Shown here piece after piece: positions 1-8,013 of a DNA stretch of 18,639 nt. Positions within the stretch are counted from its first letter, which is position 1. Each line of letters starts with the position of its first letter. The notes beneath the pieces are model-generated. The model did not search any database, was not told the DNA's origin, and saw nothing but the letters and a program-made list of their open reading frames with translations. Both the position numbers and the translations under genes were made by a program. Source of the stretch: CAZEZY01 sp964516635 (GTDB lineage: Bacteria; Pseudomonadota; Gammaproteobacteria; Burkholderiales; Burkholderiaceae_C); assembly GCA_964516635.1 (NCBI GenBank), contig CAZEZY010000036.1:1-18639 (forward strand). The letters run 5' to 3'.

Positions 1-438
1 GGCGTAGGCCACCCCCACCGCAGCAATCAGGATGTCGATCGGCCAGATGAGTTCGGCGTACTCCTTGCCGCTGGTCAGACCCAGCGGCAGAGAGATGGCT
101 GCCAGCACGATGACCAGGTTCCAGCCCCAGAAGGTGAAAGCGGCCAGCGGGCCCAGAAACAGCCGTGTGTGACAGGTTCGCTGCACCACGTAGTAGCTGG
201 TGGCAAACAGGGCACAGCCACCAAATGCAAAGATCACCGCATTCGTGTGCAGGGGTCGCAAGCGGCCGTAGGTGAGCCATTCGATCCCGAGGTTGAGCTC
301 GGGCCAGGTCAACTGGGCCGCAATGATCACGCCAACCAGCATGCCCACCACGCCCCAGACCACGGACATGATGGCAAACTGCCTGACGACCTTGTCGTTA
401 TAGACACCCGACTGGGCGTCCATTGTTGTCACGGACAT
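1..438 (-). CDS. ccoN: cbb3-type cytochrome c oxidase subunit I (N-terminal part, runs off window)
   Basis: Catalytic subunit of the high-affinity cbb3 terminal oxidase, an inner-membrane heme-copper enzyme that reduces O2 at low oxygen. Only the first 146 codons are present; the 3' end lies beyond position 1. The translation opens MSVTTMDAQSGVYNDKVV, followed by a transmembrane segment (about residues 22-42). The stretch RPLHTNAVIFAFGG follows, with His64 as the probable low-spin heme b ligand, and then two more hydrophobic segments. The start at 438 is preceded by GAGGAG on the minus strand, 5 nt from the ATG. An internal ATG at 423 is less likely because it lacks that spacing. ccoS and ccoI lie just upstream on the same strand, the usual arrangement for assembly genes next to ccoNOQP. 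An FNR/Anr-type box upstream suggests induction at low oxygen. The family assignment is firm; how complete the gene is cannot be judged here. Confidence 0.96.
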   Translation of the reverse strand, partial: MSVTTMDAQSGVYNDKVVRQFAIMSVVWGVVGMLVGVIIAAQLTWPELNLGIEWLTYGRLRPLHTNAVIFAFGGCALFATSYYVVQRTCHTRLFLGPLAAFTFWGWNLVIVLAAISLPLGLTSGKEYAELIWPIDILIAAVGVAYA

Positions 439-468
439 AAAAACTCCTCTTGAATTTCACCGCGATGC

Positions 469-510
469 AGTATCGCCGTTCACTTATCTAATGCAGTTGA
501 CATAGATCAA
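469..510 (-). promoter_or_regulatory. FNR/Anr-type box and -10 element for ccoN
   Basis: On the minus strand, TTGATCTATGTCAA (510-497) matches the FNR/Anr/FixK consensus TTGAT-N4-ATCAA at all but one position. A -10-like GATACT (474-469, 4 of 6 matches to TATAAT) begins about 30 bp downstream of the box centre. That is the spacing of a class II FNR promoter with its box at -41.5. The predicted transcript start near 462 gives a leader of about 24 nt before ccoN. The box overlaps the ccoS stop codon. The activity of the promoter is inferred. Confidence 0.75.
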
Positions 511-644
511 TCGCCACGAAGAATTCGCTCGCCTTCGCGTTCGATGTTGTCGAACTGACCGGATTGCAAGGCCCACCAGAACAGACCGATGATGCCCAGC
601 ACCAGCAGCACCGACAGGGGAATGAGGAGATAGAGGATGTCCAT
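507..644 (-). CDS. ccoS: cbb3-type cytochrome oxidase assembly protein CcoS
   Basis: A 45-residue protein beginning MDILYLLIPLSVLLVLG, with one N-terminal transmembrane helix (residues 3-27, ending in FWWALQSGQFD) and a short charged tail, EREGERILRGD. Length and pattern are those of CcoS (FixS), which is needed to insert cofactors (heme/copper) into the cbb3 catalytic subunit. It starts 2 bp after the ccoI stop. Its ribosome-binding sequence, GAGG, lies across the ccoI stop, so the two are very probably translationally coupled. ccoN follows 68 bp downstream behind its own FNR-type promoter. The frame carries no internal stop and the W-W-A-L-x-S-G-Q-F-D core is characteristic of the family. 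Confidence 0.93.
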   Translation of the reverse strand: MDILYLLIPLSVLLVLGIIGLFWWALQSGQFDNIEREGERILRGD

Positions 645-646
645 GA

Positions 647-3064
647 TTACCTCGCAACAGAAACGGGATAGGCGTCAGGATGGGGGACTGCATCGCCTTC
701 ATGCGATGGCCGGCGGGACAGGCGCATGGCATTGCCAATGACCAGGAAAGAACTGAGCGCCATGCCGAGGCCGGCTGCCCAGGGCGGCATCCAGCCAACC
801 AGCGCCATGGGCACGGAAACCGCGTTGTAGGCACCCGCCCACCACAGGTTCTGCCGGACGATGGCCATCGTCTTGCGGGCATGGAGCACGGTGAACACCA
901 CCTCGGACAACCGCCCACTCTGCACCACAAAGTCGGACTGGGACTGCGTGAGTGGTGCTCCGTGACCCAGGGCAAACGACACATCGGCGCGTGCCAGCAC
1001 CGGCCCATCGTTGAGTCCGTCACCCACCATGGCGAGCCGGTGGCCTTGTTGCTGCAATGCCACCACCTCATCCAGTTTCCGCTCGGGCGTGGCTTCGGCG
1101 ACCACGTCCTCCAGACCCACCTGACGCGCCACGCGCTGAGCGGCCGGCAGCCGGTCGCCTGACAGCAGCCTGCTGCGCAGGCCGATCTCGGACAAACCCC
1201 GGATGGCCTCTGCGGCATCTGCACGGACCCCTTCATCCATCACGAAAGTGGCCACCCAGCCCTGATCGTCGGCCAGATGTGCGCAGGGCGTGTCGGCGAT
1301 GTGCGATGGCAAACGGTTGAGATCGCGCTCATGCATCCCGCAGTGCTGCGACGAACCCAGGCGCCAGACCGGTCCACCGGCCGGTCCACCCGTGAGGCCG
1401 GCGCCTGGGATGTCCTGAACATCGTCCGCAAGCACCTTGCCCTGTGCCGGCGCAGCCGCCTGGGCGATGGCGCGTGACACCGGATGCAGAGAGGACTGCG
1501 CCAGCAAGGCCGCCCAGCCCAGCGCCTCTTCTCGGGTGACACCCGGACGGGTGATGACGTCCCGGAGCACCACCCGGTCCTGCGTGAGGGTGCCGGTCTT
1601 GTCGAACACCACGGTGTCGATGTGGGAGAGCGCCTCGAACGCCTGCAGCCGGCGAACCAGAATGCCACGCCCAGCCAGGTTACCGGCCGAAGCCAGCATC
1701 GCGGCTGGTGTCGCCAGCGACAGCGCACAAGGACAGGTCACGATCAGAACCGCCACCGCCACGGCGATGGCCTTGCCCGGATCGATCTGCCACCAGTAGT
1801 AGCCCGCCAGGATCGACGACAGCAGCACCAGCACCAGAAATGGCGCAGCGATACGGTCCACCAGCCGGACCAGCCCTGGCTTTTCGGTGGATGCCTGCTC
1901 CATGAGGGAAACGATCTGGGCGAAACGGGTATCCCGGCCCAGGCGATCGATGCGGATCAGGGCCGTTCCAGCGAGGTTGTAGCTGCCCGCCACCACGGGT
2001 TGACCACAGGGCCGGGTGACCGGATAGGACTCACCGGTCAGCAAGGCCTCGTCCACGGTGACGCTTTCGCTGAGGACCGTTCCATCACCCGGAAACGCCT
2101 GCCCGGCCTGCAGACGAACCACGTCACCCACCTGCAGCCGCTTGAGCGACACCGATTCGAAGCCCCCATCGGGCAGTTGACGCTCGCACTGCTCGGGCAG
2201 CCGGTTCATGAGTGCATCCAGGGCACCGGCTGTTCGATCCCGAAGGCGAAACTCCAGATAGCGTCCACCCAGCAGAAAGAACACGAACATCGTGAGGGAG
2301 TCGTACCAGACGTCGGCTCCCCATGGGCCAGCCGGATCGTAAGTGGCGGCCACACTCACGAAGAAGCAGGCCAGGATACCGATCGAGACCGGTGTGTCCA
2401 TGCCGATCCGGCCATGGCGGAGGTCTCTCCAGGCACTCTCGAAGAAGGGGCCACTGGAAAACAGCACCACCGGCACACTGAGCACAAAACTGGCCCAGCG
2501 CAGCAGATGATCGATGTCAGCGGGGATTTCGCCCGGCTCGGTGACGTAGGATGGCCACGCATACATCATGACCTGCATCATGCAGAAACCGGCCACAAAC
2601 AGCCGCCACAAAGCCTTGCGGGTTTCGGCCAGTCGATGATCCACGCTCAGGGCCTGCTGCATGGGCAAGAGGCGGTAGCCGGTGTCACCCACCGCTCGCG
2701 CGAGATCCGAGAGCTTCACCCGGGACGGGTCCCAGCGCAGGGTCAGTCGGCGGGTCGCGGCATGAACCTGTGCCGAGCGCACACCAGGCAGCCCCTGCAA
2801 CGCACCCTCGACCGTATCGGCACAGGCCGCACAGTACATGCCCTGCACCATCAGGATGGACTCTTCAAGCGACTGCCCATGGTCATCCACAGACCGGGTG
2901 AAGACTTCCTGCTCGACGGGATCGTCGAGCACCTGGAAATCGTCATCCACGGTCAGAGGGCCGCGATGATCAGCCCATGCCGATTCGGCGGAGAGGGGAG
3001 CCGCCATCGACAGGGAGGAGGTTGTGCCCGCTCCGACTGGCTGGCCCACGGTGGAATCTGACAT
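647..3064 (-). CDS. ccoI: Copper-translocating P1B-type ATPase CcoI (FixI)
   Basis: An inner-membrane copper-exporting ATPase that supplies copper for cbb3 oxidase maturation; 805 residues in the longest frame. Domains seen: a heavy-metal-associated domain with GMYCAAC (residues 75-81), transmembrane pairs from about 152-275, actuator TGES (343-346), the intramembrane metal motif CPC (444-446), phosphorylation motif DKTGT (488-492), HP (527-528) and hinge GDGLND (681-686). The single HMA domain and the position next to ccoS and ccoN favour CcoI over a CopA detoxification pump. The start is uncertain: no clear ribosome-binding site precedes 3064, and the first 65 residues are a poorly conserved acidic extension. 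Internal ATGs at about 3007 and 2848 are alternatives; the latter would begin inside the HMA domain. A symmetric FNR-like box lies about 42 bp upstream. Confidence 0.93.
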   Translation of the reverse strand: MSDSTVGQPVGAGTTSSLSMAAPLSAESAWADHRGPLTVDDDFQVLDDPVEQEVFTRSVDDHGQSLEESILMVQGMYCAACADTVEGALQGLPGVRSAQVHAATRRLTLRWDPSRVKLSDLARAVGDTGYRLLPMQQALSVDHRLAETRKALWRLFVAGFCMMQVMMYAWPSYVTEPGEIPADIDHLLRWASFVLSVPVVLFSSGPFFESAWRDLRHGRIGMDTPVSIGILACFFVSVAATYDPAGPWGADVWYDSLTMFVFFLLGGRYLEFRLRDRTAGALDALMNRLPEQCERQLPDGGFESVSLKRLQVGDVVRLQAGQAFPGDGTVLSESVTVDEALLTGESYPVTRPCGQPVVAGSYNLAGTALIRIDRLGRDTRFAQIVSLMEQASTEKPGLVRLVDRIAAPFLVLVLLSSILAGYYWWQIDPGKAIAVAVAVLIVTCPCALSLATPAAMLASAGNLAGRGILVRRLQAFEALSHIDTVVFDKTGTLTQDRVVLRDVITRPGVTREEALGWAALLAQSSLHPVSRAIAQAAAPAQGKVLADDVQDIPGAGLTGGPAGGPVWRLGSSQHCGMHERDLNRLPSHIADTPCAHLADDQGWVATFVMDEGVRADAAEAIRGLSEIGLRSRLLSGDRLPAAQRVARQVGLEDVVAEATPERKLDEVVALQQQGHRLAMVGDGLNDGPVLARADVSFALGHGAPLTQSQSDFVVQSGRLSEVVFTVLHARKTMAIVRQNLWWAGAYNAVSVPMALVGWMPPWAAGLGMALSSFLVIGNAMRLSRRPSHEGDAVPHPDAYPVSVAR

Positions 3065-3071
3065 GGCCGCG

Positions 3072-3141
3072 AGGGTATCAGCCTGACGTGAGCAGGGTTT
3101 TGACTTATGTCAAGAACAAGGGGGAGGGATGAATCTATCCT
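3072..3141. promoter_or_regulatory. Symmetric FNR/Anr-type box between ccoI and usp
   Basis: A perfect palindrome, TTGACTTATGTCAA (3100-3113), resembles the FNR/Anr consensus with one change in each half-site. Towards usp (plus strand), TATCCT at 3136-3141 sits exactly where the -10 of a class II FNR promoter should be (4 of 6 matches). The start would fall near 3148 and AGGAGA follows at 3155-3160. Towards ccoI (minus strand), TACCCT at 3077-3072 occupies the mirror position (3 of 6), which would put the transcript start almost at the annotated ccoI ATG. The usp direction is the better supported. Confidence 0.65.
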
Positions 3142-3165
3142 GAAAGCACCTCACAGGAGATATTC

Positions 3166-3609
3166 ATGTACCAACGCATCCTCGTGGCCACCGATGGCTC
3201 CAAACTGTCCAACCAGGCCGTGCAGCATGCACTCAAACTGGCCGACGTGACCGGCGCCGAGCTGATTGCCCTGAAAGTGGTTCCCCGTTATCCGCAAACC
3301 TACTTCGAAGGCGGAGTGGCACTGGCGGCCGATGAAATCAAGCGAATTGAAAAGGAATGGCAGGCCGAGGCGATGGAGGTGGTCAATGCCGTGAAATCGG
3401 CCGGCCAGAAAATGGAGGTCAGGGTGAAGGCGACCACCGTCAAGTCCGACCTGATTGCCGAAGCGATCATCTCGGGTGCCAAGAAGCACAAAGCGGACCT
3501 GATCGTCATGGCCTCACACGGTCGGCGTGGATTGAAACGCCTGCTGCTGGGCAGCGAAACCCAGCAGGTGCTCACGCACTCTCACATCCCGGTGCTGGTT
3601 CTCCGGTGA
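3166..3609 (+). CDS. Universal stress protein (UspA family)
   Basis: A cytoplasmic protein of 147 residues with a single Usp domain, the usual length for the family. It begins MYQRILVATDGSKLSNQAV, the typical first strand and loop. It ends with the nucleotide-binding motif ASHG-RRGLKRLLL-GS (residues 116-130) and a final strand, IPVLVLR. The ATP-binding pattern G-x2-G-x9-G-S/T is present except that the first Gly is Ala116, a common substitution. The start is supported by AGGAGA five bases upstream. The gene diverges from ccoI and has an FNR-like box with a well-placed -10 element, so it is probably induced at low oxygen, as known for several Anr-controlled Usp proteins in proteobacteria. Its end converges on matB with a 9 bp gap and no visible terminator. 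The molecular substrate is unknown. Confidence 0.93.
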   Translation: MYQRILVATDGSKLSNQAVQHALKLADVTGAELIALKVVPRYPQTYFEGGVALAADEIKRIEKEWQAEAMEVVNAVKSAGQKMEVRVKATTVKSDLIAEAIISGAKKHKADLIVMASHGRRGLKRLLLGSETQQVLTHSHIPVLVLR

Positions 3610-3618
3610 ATGCGGCGT

Positions 3619-5175
3619 TCAGGCAAAGAGATCCCGATAGCGTTCGCGCAAGAGGTTTTTCTGTACCTTGCCCATGGTGTTTCGGGGCAGTTCGCTCACC
3701 ACGACACACCGCTTGGGCACCTTGAAATTCGCCAACCGGGTCTTGAGGGTGTTCATCAGCTGAGCAGGATCCACTTGATGTCCTGAGCGGGCGATCACGA
3801 CCGCCACGCCCACTTCACCGAAGTCCGGATGGGGCACACCCACCACGGCGCTTTCGGCCACACCGGGCAGATCGTTGATGTATCCCTCGATCTCGGCCGG
3901 GTAGACGTTGTAGCCCCCGCTGATGATGAGATCCTTGCTCCGCCCGACGATGGTGACGTATCCATCGGGCGCCTGGAAACCGACATCGCCCGTCTTGAAC
4001 CATCCGTCAGGGGTGAATTCTTCGCGTGTTTTGTCGGGCATGCGCCAGTAACCCTTGAACACGTTGGGCCCTTGGACCTGAATGCCACCGATCTCCCCTG
4101 GGGCCAGGACGGTATGCGAGTCTTCGCCCACCACACGCAAACCGATGCCCGGCAGCGGGAAGCCCACGGTTGCGCCTCGGCGTTCGCTCCGGTTGGCATG
4201 ACGCGAGTCGGCCCGATACGGATTGGAAGTCAGCATGATGGTTTCGCTCATGCCGTAGCGCTCCAGGATGGTGTGACCGGTTCGCTGCTGCCAGGCGTTG
4301 AAGGTGTCGATCAGCAAGGGGGCCGACCCGGAAATGAACAGGCGCATGGGCCTGGCTGCCTCGGGGGTGAGCGCAGGGTCCGCCAGCATGCGCACATACA
4401 GGGTGGGAACCCCCATGAACACGGTGCCACGCTTGAACCACTCGATGGCCGTTCGCGCATCGAACCGGGCCATCCAGAGCATCGGGCTGCCGTTGAGCAA
4501 CGCGCCATGGATGGCCACAAACAACCCATGCACATGAAAGATGGGCAAGGCATGGATCAGGACGTCTTGCGGCACCCAGCCCCAGTAGTCGCGGAGGGTA
4601 CATGCATTGCTCAGGAGGTTGCCGTGTGTGAGCATGGCCCCCTTGCTGCGTCCGGTGGTGCCACTGGTGTACAGAATGGCCGCCAGATCATCCGCCTGTC
4701 GAGAGACAGGTAACTGCACATCGCTGTGGTGACTGGCCCGCTCCAGCAACGTGCCCGTTCGATCGTCATTCAGCGTGAACACGCTGTGGGTTCCCGCCCT
4801 GAATGCGATCTTGCTGACCCACCCGAAGTTCGAGGACGTGCAGACGACCACCGCGGGCTCGGCATCGGCCACGAAGTACTCGATTTCGGCCTTCTGATAC
4901 GCCGTGTTGAGGGGCAGAAAGACCAGTCCGGCTCGCAAAGTGGCCAGATACAGCAGCATCGCCTCGACCGATTTCTCCACCTGCACCGCCACTCTCGACC
5001 CTTCAGGGAGATCGAGAGAAGTCAGCAGATTGGCAATCATGGCGCTGCCCCGATCCAGATCGCGCCAGCTGTAAACCAACCCGTCGTCGGTTTCAACCGC
5101 CCATTGGTCCAGATCCTGAGGAAAGGCCGCTCTCAGTGCGGACCACAGATTGAGGTTGTCAGAGGCATGTTTCAT
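3619..5175 (-). CDS. matB: Malonyl-CoA synthetase (acyl-CoA ligase, MatB type)
   Basis: A cytoplasmic ATP-dependent ligase of the ANL superfamily, 518 residues from the ATG at 5175, predicted to make malonyl-CoA from malonate, ATP and CoA. Visible motifs: P-loop YTSGTTGRSKG (169-179), FHVHGL (213-218), A5 motif RYGMSET (306-312), A7 Asp in TGD (395-397), A8 region GRSKDLIISGGYNVYPAEIE (411-430) and catalytic Lys503 in NTMGKVQK. The FHVHGL stretch, the ETIMLTSNPY segment and the C-terminal PRNTMGKVQKNLLRE fit MatB better than generic fatty acyl-CoA ligases. About ten extra Arg-rich residues (321-331) follow SNPY. The frame could open at 5241, but that lies inside lgt; the ATG at 5175 overlaps the lgt stop as ATGA, implying coupled translation. 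The exact substrate is inferred. Confidence 0.85.
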   Translation of the reverse strand: MKHASDNLNLWSALRAAFPQDLDQWAVETDDGLVYSWRDLDRGSAMIANLLTSLDLPEGSRVAVQVEKSVEAMLLYLATLRAGLVFLPLNTAYQKAEIEYFVADAEPAVVVCTSSNFGWVSKIAFRAGTHSVFTLNDDRTGTLLERASHHSDVQLPVSRQADDLAAILYTSGTTGRSKGAMLTHGNLLSNACTLRDYWGWVPQDVLIHALPIFHVHGLFVAIHGALLNGSPMLWMARFDARTAIEWFKRGTVFMGVPTLYVRMLADPALTPEAARPMRLFISGSAPLLIDTFNAWQQRTGHTILERYGMSETIMLTSNPYRADSRHANRSERRGATVGFPLPGIGLRVVGEDSHTVLAPGEIGGIQVQGPNVFKGYWRMPDKTREEFTPDGWFKTGDVGFQAPDGYVTIVGRSKDLIISGGYNVYPAEIEGYINDLPGVAESAVVGVPHPDFGEVGVAVVIARSGHQVDPAQLMNTLKTRLANFKVPKRCVVVSELPRNTMGKVQKNLLRERYRDLFA

Positions 5176-5966
5176 GAGGCACGTCTGGCTGCCCAGACCC
5201 ACAGGACGATACCGGCCAGCACCATGGGCAGACTGAGCCATTGGCCCATGCTCAGACCCAGGCCCAGCAACCCCAGATGCGCATCCGGTTCGCGGAAGAA
5301 TTCGGCCATGAACCGGAAGGTGCCGTAACCCACCAGAAAGGCGGCCGAGACCTCCCCCATTCGCCTGGGGCGCCTGGCATAGAGCCAGAGCAGCACAAAA
5401 AGCAGCAAGCCCTCAAGCAGGAACTGGTAGAGCTGTGAGGGGTGACGGGGCAGATCGCCAGCCCCCCGGAACACCATGCCCCATGGCAGCGATGGATCCG
5501 CCAGCCGGCCCCACAACTCGCCGTTGATGAAATTGCCGATGCGTCCGGCCGCCAGACCCGTGGGCACACAGGGCGCCACGAAATCCATGACCTGCAACCA
5601 CGAGCGACGGCGTGTGCGGGCAAACCAGACCATGGCGACCAGCACCCCGACCAGGCCGCCATGAAAACTCATCCCCCCTTCCCATACCGCCAGCATGCGC
5701 AGCGGATCCGACAGGTATTCGGCAGGCTTGTAGAAAAGGACATAACCCAGCCGGCCGCCCAGAATGACCCCGAGTACGCCGAGAAAGAGGATGTCTTCAA
5801 CGTCCCGTTTGTGCCAGCCAGACTGAGCAAAACCCGGATGAGCCAGGCGCAAGCGTCCCAGCCAGAGAAAAAGGCCAAAGGCTGCCAGGTAGGTCAGGCC
5901 ATACCAGTGGATGGACAGGGGACCCAGTTGCAGGGCGACCGGGTCGATTTGCGGGTGCTGCAGCAT
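5172..5966 (-). CDS. lgt: Phosphatidylglycerol-prolipoprotein diacylglyceryl transferase
   Basis: Inner-membrane enzyme that transfers diacylglycerol from phosphatidylglycerol to the lipobox cysteine of prolipoproteins, the first step of lipoprotein maturation. At 264 residues it has normal family length, with about seven transmembrane segments. Key features are the early HWYGLTYLAAF (20-30), GGMSFHGGLVG (97-107) with His102, and the Lgt signature GRIGNFINGELWGR (141-154) with Arg142, Asn145 and Glu150. R-HPSQLYQ follows at 174-181, and GQW (241-243) opens the last segment. It lies 9 bp after ilvD and overlaps matB by 4 bp, so it is the middle gene of an apparent three-gene transcript. No strong ribosome-binding site precedes the ATG at 5966, which points to coupling with ilvD. 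Identification is secure. Confidence 0.97.
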   Translation of the reverse strand: MLQHPQIDPVALQLGPLSIHWYGLTYLAAFGLFLWLGRLRLAHPGFAQSGWHKRDVEDILFLGVLGVILGGRLGYVLFYKPAEYLSDPLRMLAVWEGGMSFHGGLVGVLVAMVWFARTRRRSWLQVMDFVAPCVPTGLAAGRIGNFINGELWGRLADPSLPWGMVFRGAGDLPRHPSQLYQFLLEGLLLFVLLWLYARRPRRMGEVSAAFLVGYGTFRFMAEFFREPDAHLGLLGLGLSMGQWLSLPMVLAGIVLWVWAARRAS

Positions 5967-5975
5967 GGACGACGT

Positions 5976-7889
5976 TCAGTCGTCCAGCAGCGACAGGTCC
6001 CGAACCGCCCCCTTGTCAGCGCTCATCGCCAGCATGGCATACGCCTTGAGCGCGCCTGACACCTTGCGCGCCCGGGGATGCGCCGGCTTCCAGCCCTTGG
6101 CATCCTGTTCGGCACGTCGCCGATCCAGTTCGGACGGATCCACGACCAGTTCAATCGAGCGCCGGGTGACGTCGATGCGGATGCGATCGCCTTCATGGAC
6201 CAGACCGATGACACCACCCGCAGCGGCCTCTGGTGAGACATGCCCGATGGAAAGACCGGATGTGCCACCGGAGAAGCGCCCATCGGTGAGAAGGGCACAG
6301 TGTTTGCCCAGGCCTTTGGACTTGAGGTAGGACGTGGGATAGAGCATTTCCTGCATGCCAGGCCCGCCGCGCGGCCCCTCGTAACGGATCACCACCACAT
6401 CACCAGGCTGAATCCGGTCGGCGAGAATGGCCTCGACGGCAGCGTCCTGGCTTTCGAAAACTCGCGCCGGCCCTTCAAACACGCGCAAGGTGGACGTGGG
6501 CACGCTGGTGGTGTAGCGAAGTTCCTCCACCGCAAACATGCTCTCGTCGATACCCGCTGTCTTGACGATGCAACCGTCAACCGCCAGATTGCCGTAGAGG
6601 ATGGCCAGGCCACCATCACGCGAATAAGCGTTTTCGACGCGACGAATGCAGCCAGACTGACGATCCAGGTCGAGCGAAGGCCAGCGAGCGTTCTGACTGA
6701 AGGCCACCTGGGTCGGAATCCCGCCTGGGCCCGCCATGTAGAAGGTCTTGACCGCCTCATCAGGCTGGCGAGCCACGTCCCAATGATCGAGTGCGGCCTT
6801 CATGGTGGGACTGTGTACGGTGGACACATGGGTATGGAGGAGACCCCCACGGTCCAGCTCACCGAGAATGGCCATCACGCCGCCTGCACGGTGCACGTCT
6901 TCGATGTGATACTTGTTGGTGTTGGGTGCCACCTTGCAAAGGGTGGGCACCCGACGCGACAGCCGATCGATATCGGCCATCGTGAAATCGACCTCGGCTT
7001 CGCGGGCCGTGGCCAGCAGATGTAGCACCGTGTTGGTCGAGCCACCCATCGCGATGTCCAGCGACACGACGTTTTCGAAGGCTTCAAACGTGGCAATGGA
7101 ACGGGGCAGAACCGACGCATCGTCATGCTCGTAGTAGCGCTTGCACAGTTCCACCACCAGCCGACCCGCCCGCCTGAAGAGCTGTTCCCGGTCTGCATGC
7201 GTGGCCACCACGGTACCGTTGCCAGGCAACGACAAACCCAGGGCTTCGGTCAGGCAGTTCATGGAGTTGGCCGTGAACATGCCCGAGCAGGAGCCACAGG
7301 TGGGGCAGGCGGAGCGTTCCACCTCGGCGACTGTGGCATCGTCAACCTGGGTGTCGGCCGCCATGACCATGGCATCCACGAGGTCGAGCTTCTTGATCTG
7401 GATGGTCTGTGTGCCGGGCACGGCCAGCTTGACCTTCCCCGCTTCCATGGGGCCACCTGACACAAACACCACCGGGATGTTCAGCCGCATGGCGGCCATC
7501 AACATGCCCGGGGTGATCTTGTCGCAATTGGAAATGCAGACCAGGGCATCGGCGCAGTGCGCATTGACCATGTACTCCACGCTGTCGGCAATCAACTCGC
7601 GACTGGGCAGCGAATACAGCATGCCGTCGTGGCCCATGGCGATACCGTCGTCCACCGCAATGGTGTTGAACTCTTTGGCAACGCCGCCCGCGGCCTCGAT
7701 CTCGCGAGCCACCAGTTGCCCCAGATCTTTCAGGTGGACGTGACCGGGCACAAACTGGGTGAAGCTGTTGGCGATGGCGATGATGGGCTTAGAAAAATCG
7801 TCATCCTTCATGCCGGTGGCACGCCAGAGGGCACGTGCACCAGCCATGTTGCGACCGGCAGTGGAGGTTTTGGAACGGTAGGCGGGCAT
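5976..7889 (-). CDS. ilvD: Dihydroxy-acid dehydratase
   Basis: Iron-sulfur enzyme that dehydrates 2,3-dihydroxy-isovalerate and -methylvalerate in valine, leucine and isoleucine synthesis. At 637 residues it is slightly longer than the enterobacterial enzyme. Cluster cysteines are seen in SNCDKITPG (Cys122) and ACPTCGSC (Cys195), and a conserved late motif is DGRFSGGTSGLSIGH. The position that carries a third cysteine in plant and actinobacterial [2Fe-2S] enzymes is Gly49 here (QFVPGH). This is the E. coli-like pattern, which in E. coli goes with an oxygen-sensitive [4Fe-4S] cluster; the cluster type is inferred. The start at 7889 (MPAYRSKTSTAGRNM) fits the family N-terminus, although no clear ribosome-binding site precedes it. 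It is probably the first gene of ilvD-lgt-matB. Confidence 0.97.
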   Translation of the reverse strand: MPAYRSKTSTAGRNMAGARALWRATGMKDDDFSKPIIAIANSFTQFVPGHVHLKDLGQLVAREIEAAGGVAKEFNTIAVDDGIAMGHDGMLYSLPSRELIADSVEYMVNAHCADALVCISNCDKITPGMLMAAMRLNIPVVFVSGGPMEAGKVKLAVPGTQTIQIKKLDLVDAMVMAADTQVDDATVAEVERSACPTCGSCSGMFTANSMNCLTEALGLSLPGNGTVVATHADREQLFRRAGRLVVELCKRYYEHDDASVLPRSIATFEAFENVVSLDIAMGGSTNTVLHLLATAREAEVDFTMADIDRLSRRVPTLCKVAPNTNKYHIEDVHRAGGVMAILGELDRGGLLHTHVSTVHSPTMKAALDHWDVARQPDEAVKTFYMAGPGGIPTQVAFSQNARWPSLDLDRQSGCIRRVENAYSRDGGLAILYGNLAVDGCIVKTAGIDESMFAVEELRYTTSVPTSTLRVFEGPARVFESQDAAVEAILADRIQPGDVVVIRYEGPRGGPGMQEMLYPTSYLKSKGLGKHCALLTDGRFSGGTSGLSIGHVSPEAAAGGVIGLVHEGDRIRIDVTRRSIELVVDPSELDRRRAEQDAKGWKPAHPRARKVSGALKAYAMLAMSADKGAVRDLSLLDD

Positions 7890-7930
7890 TTGGGGTAAGG
7901 CCAGAATGGCGAGGAACAGGACAGAAAACG

Positions 7931-7936
7931 ATTATC
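7931..7936 (-). promoter_or_regulatory. Possible -10 element for ilvD
   Basis: GATAAT (7936-7931 on the minus strand) matches TATAAT at 5 of 6 positions and lies about 42 bp before the ilvD ATG, within the 124 bp gap after the small Trp-rich gene. No good -35 hexamer is seen at 16-18 bp, so this is weak. Confidence 0.3.
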
Positions 7937-8013
7937 ACCCACTTGCAACGAAACACCCGAATGCCAGGCTGGAGGAAACCCCACTCCCAGCAGACGATTC
8001 GAAGTTGGACGGC

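Noticed and set aside
1484..3061. A 525-codon open frame antisense to ccoI.
   Set aside because: Gln/His/Arg-rich shadow of ccoI with no recognisable domain.
3610..3618. A terminator between the convergent usp and matB genes.
   Set aside because: Only 9 bp separate the stops and no stem-loop with a T-run is visible on either strand.
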